Shown here in pieces: positions 62,782 through 64,000 of a stretch of 64,000 nucleotides of DNA. The stretch is taken from positions 1 to 64,000 of the forward strand of contig PNKH01000003.1 of assembly GCA_013822345.1 (NCBI GenBank). Reading direction: 5' to 3'. Source of the DNA: Isosphaera sp. GTDB taxonomy: Bacteria > Planctomycetota > Planctomycetia > Gemmatales > Gemmataceae. The stretch's first letter is position 1; each line of letters opens with the position of its first letter. Below the pieces are notes generated by a model that ran no database searches, had not been told where the DNA came from, and saw only the letters and a program-made list of their open reading frames with translations. A program made the translations under genes and the position numbers.

Positions 62782-64000
62782 TCACTTCGGGCGGAGGGTC
62801 AGGCGGTGCCGGGTGACCTCGTCCACCTTCGGCCGGGTGAACGCGAGCGGGAAGTACTCCCCCTTCGCCCAGAGCGGGGCGAGGTCCGCGTAGTGCGGGC
62901 TGCCCGGCTGCCCGGACTGCCCCGGGGCGCTGGTCGCGAGCCCCCGGTCCCAGTCGGCCAGGTCGAGCAGGTGGCGGTAGGTCGCCCCGTGGACCTGCCG
63001 GAACCGGTCGTCGTGGCGGGCGTTGTTCGGCGTGTTCCCGTCCCCGGGGCGCTCGAACGGGCCGACGTCGAGCGCCGTCCCGACCCCCGCCCCGAGCCTC
63101 CCGAGCGGGTGCTCGAAGGTCGCGGTGTGCAGCGCCCCCCACCGCCGCTGCTGGCCCTCGGGAAGTTTCTTCAGCTTCCCGACCGCGGCCGCGAACGTCT
63201 CACGCAGGAGCTGGTCGCGGGCGGCCGTCGGGTCGGCGCCGAACCACCGGGCGTCCGGGTTCTCCAGCGCCGCGAGCGCGGTCGGCAGCCCGCCGAGCGA
63301 GACGGCCGACGCCAGCAGCTCCTTCGGGACGTGCGGTCCGTACAGCCCGTGCTGCAACTCGCGCAACCAGATCGCGTAGAGCGGGCCCGCCTCCGCGTCG
63401 ACCCCTAGCCGGCCGTCCCACCCGGTCAGCAACTTGGCGTACGGGGTCAGGTCCTCGTCCTTCAGGTCGACGCCCTTCAGGAGCCTCGCGACGGCCAGCC
63501 CCGGGAGGGACACGTTGTCGTGCTGGACCGCCCGGAAGTCTTCGACCGCCCACTTGTCCTTCGAAGCGAGCCGGTCGCGGATGCGGTGGAACCGGTACGG
63601 GGCGGCGAACTCGTAGCCGATCTGGTGCCGATACCCGTCCGGGATGACGTTGTGGTTGGCGGTCGCCAGCCACCCGGCCTTCGGGTTCCAGCTCTGCGGC
63701 AGGTCGCCGACGGCCAGGTGGCCGGACCACTCGAACCCGCCCGCGCCCGGCACCGGGAGGAGGCCGTCGTGCCTCGGCCGGACCGGGGTGCCGGCCGCCG
63801 CGACCCACCCGACGGTCCCGCCCACGTCCGCGTAGACGAAGTTCAGCCCCGGCACCTTCCACCGGCCGAGGGCGGCGAGGAACTCGTCCCGGTCCTTCGC
63901 CCGACCGACGGAGAGCGACGCGAGGTACGCCGCCCCGCCCGGCTCGTGCCCCACCCACTTCAGCGCGTACGCCCGGTTCCGCGTCTCGTCCCGGAACAGC
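62782..64000 (-). CDS. Penicillin acylase-family protein, C-terminal part
   Basis: The frame runs off the right edge, so the signal, alpha part and catalytic Ser are outside. The visible 405 residues contain NFVYADVGGTVGWVAAAGTP, PQSWNPKAGWLATANHNVIP, YRFHRIRDRLASKDKW and TFEHPLG, typical of the beta chain of Ntn-hydrolase penicillin/aculeacin acylases. The end matches usual family length. These exported enzymes cleave amides such as N-acyl homoserine lactones or beta-lactam side chains. Confidence 0.88.
   Translation of the reverse strand, partial: LFRDETRNRAYALKWVGHEPGGAAYLASLSVGRAKDRDEFLAALGRWKVPGLNFVYADVGGTVGWVAAAGTPVRPRHDGLLPVPGAGGFEWSGHLAVGDLPQSWNPKAGWLATANHNVIPDGYRHQIGYEFAAPYRFHRIRDRLASKDKWAVEDFRAVQHDNVSLPGLAVARLLKGVDLKDEDLTPYAKLLTGWDGRLGVDAEAGPLYAIWLRELQHGLYGPHVPKELLASAVSLGGLPTALAALENPDARWFGADPTAARDQLLRETFAAAVGKLKKLPEGQQRRWGALHTATFEHPLGRLGAGVGTALDVGPFERPGDGNTPNNARHDDRFRQVHGATYRHLLDLADWDRGLATSAPGQSGQPGSPHYADLAPLWAKGEYFPLAFTRPKVDEVTRHRLTLRPK

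Overview
The window is about 64 kb of very GC-rich bacterial chromosome with dense genes on both strands. It most likely comes from a planctomycete of the Gemmataceae. That placement is inference from gene content: a DUF1549/DUF1553 cytochrome-like protein next to a DUF1501 Tat protein, two DUF1559 proteins, a DUF1080 protein, VTDAGL-type leucine-rich repeats, two Ser/Thr kinases, an HYExAFE-motif protein, an MTEAEWL-type paralogue, and a very small protein with an EPLEGR-like N-terminus. No transposase, phage gene or CRISPR array was seen.

Layout. 1-9.5 kb: end of a Uma2-like gene, glyS, aat, a secreted STN-like protein, gyrA, an LRR protein, a sugar-nucleotide epimerase and a 64-residue protein with a good promoter. 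9.5-18.3 kb: DUF1080 protein, GT4 glycosyltransferase, PP2C phosphatase, SDR, prfB (programmed +1 frameshift), tsaE, a membrane Ser/Thr kinase with a C-terminal NPCBM-like domain, and a ketopantoate reductase interrupted in frame by a palindromic repeat. 18.4-26.8 kb: a kinase-receiver-HD-GYP fusion, a lipocalin-like protein, two tandem DUF1559 paralogues and a polyprenyl glycosylphosphotransferase. 26.9-28.7 kb: a small ORF and a retron (structured RNA plus reverse transcriptase). 28.8-42.2 kb: a phosphoglucosamine mutase, sulfite-oxidase-like and SMP-30 proteins, an exonuclease, a frameshifted histone-H1-like gene, hpt, a glycosyltransferase, glgC, a NUDIX hydrolase, an M50 protease, hisS and an HYExAFE/isomerase pair. 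42.2-51.4 kb: an esterase and the 2-oxoglutarate dehydrogenase genes sucA, sucB and lpd, with an ArnT-like gene inserted in the opposite direction between sucA and sucB. 51.4-64 kb: a MarR-controlled halogenase-like flavoenzyme, pheT, tRNA-Lys, and a DUF1549/1553-DUF1501-NamZ operon next to the end of a penicillin acylase gene.

Two things stand out. First, the retron is complete by sequence logic. The reverse transcriptase carries the retron signatures NAxxH, YADD and VTG. It is preceded by an RNA region closed by a 13-bp perfect inverted repeat plus 5 further pairs, ending exactly before an AGC that would hold the branching guanosine. No toxin or other effector gene is apparent beside it. 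Second, the spaces between genes are filled with many families of near-perfect long palindromes. Several of these begin with a stop triplet on both strands and supply the stop codons of the flanking genes (prfB, glmM, hisS, a NUDIX gene, an ArnT-like gene and others). One copy lies inside a coding frame without breaking it.

All functional calls are read from motifs and remembered family features; no database search was run.
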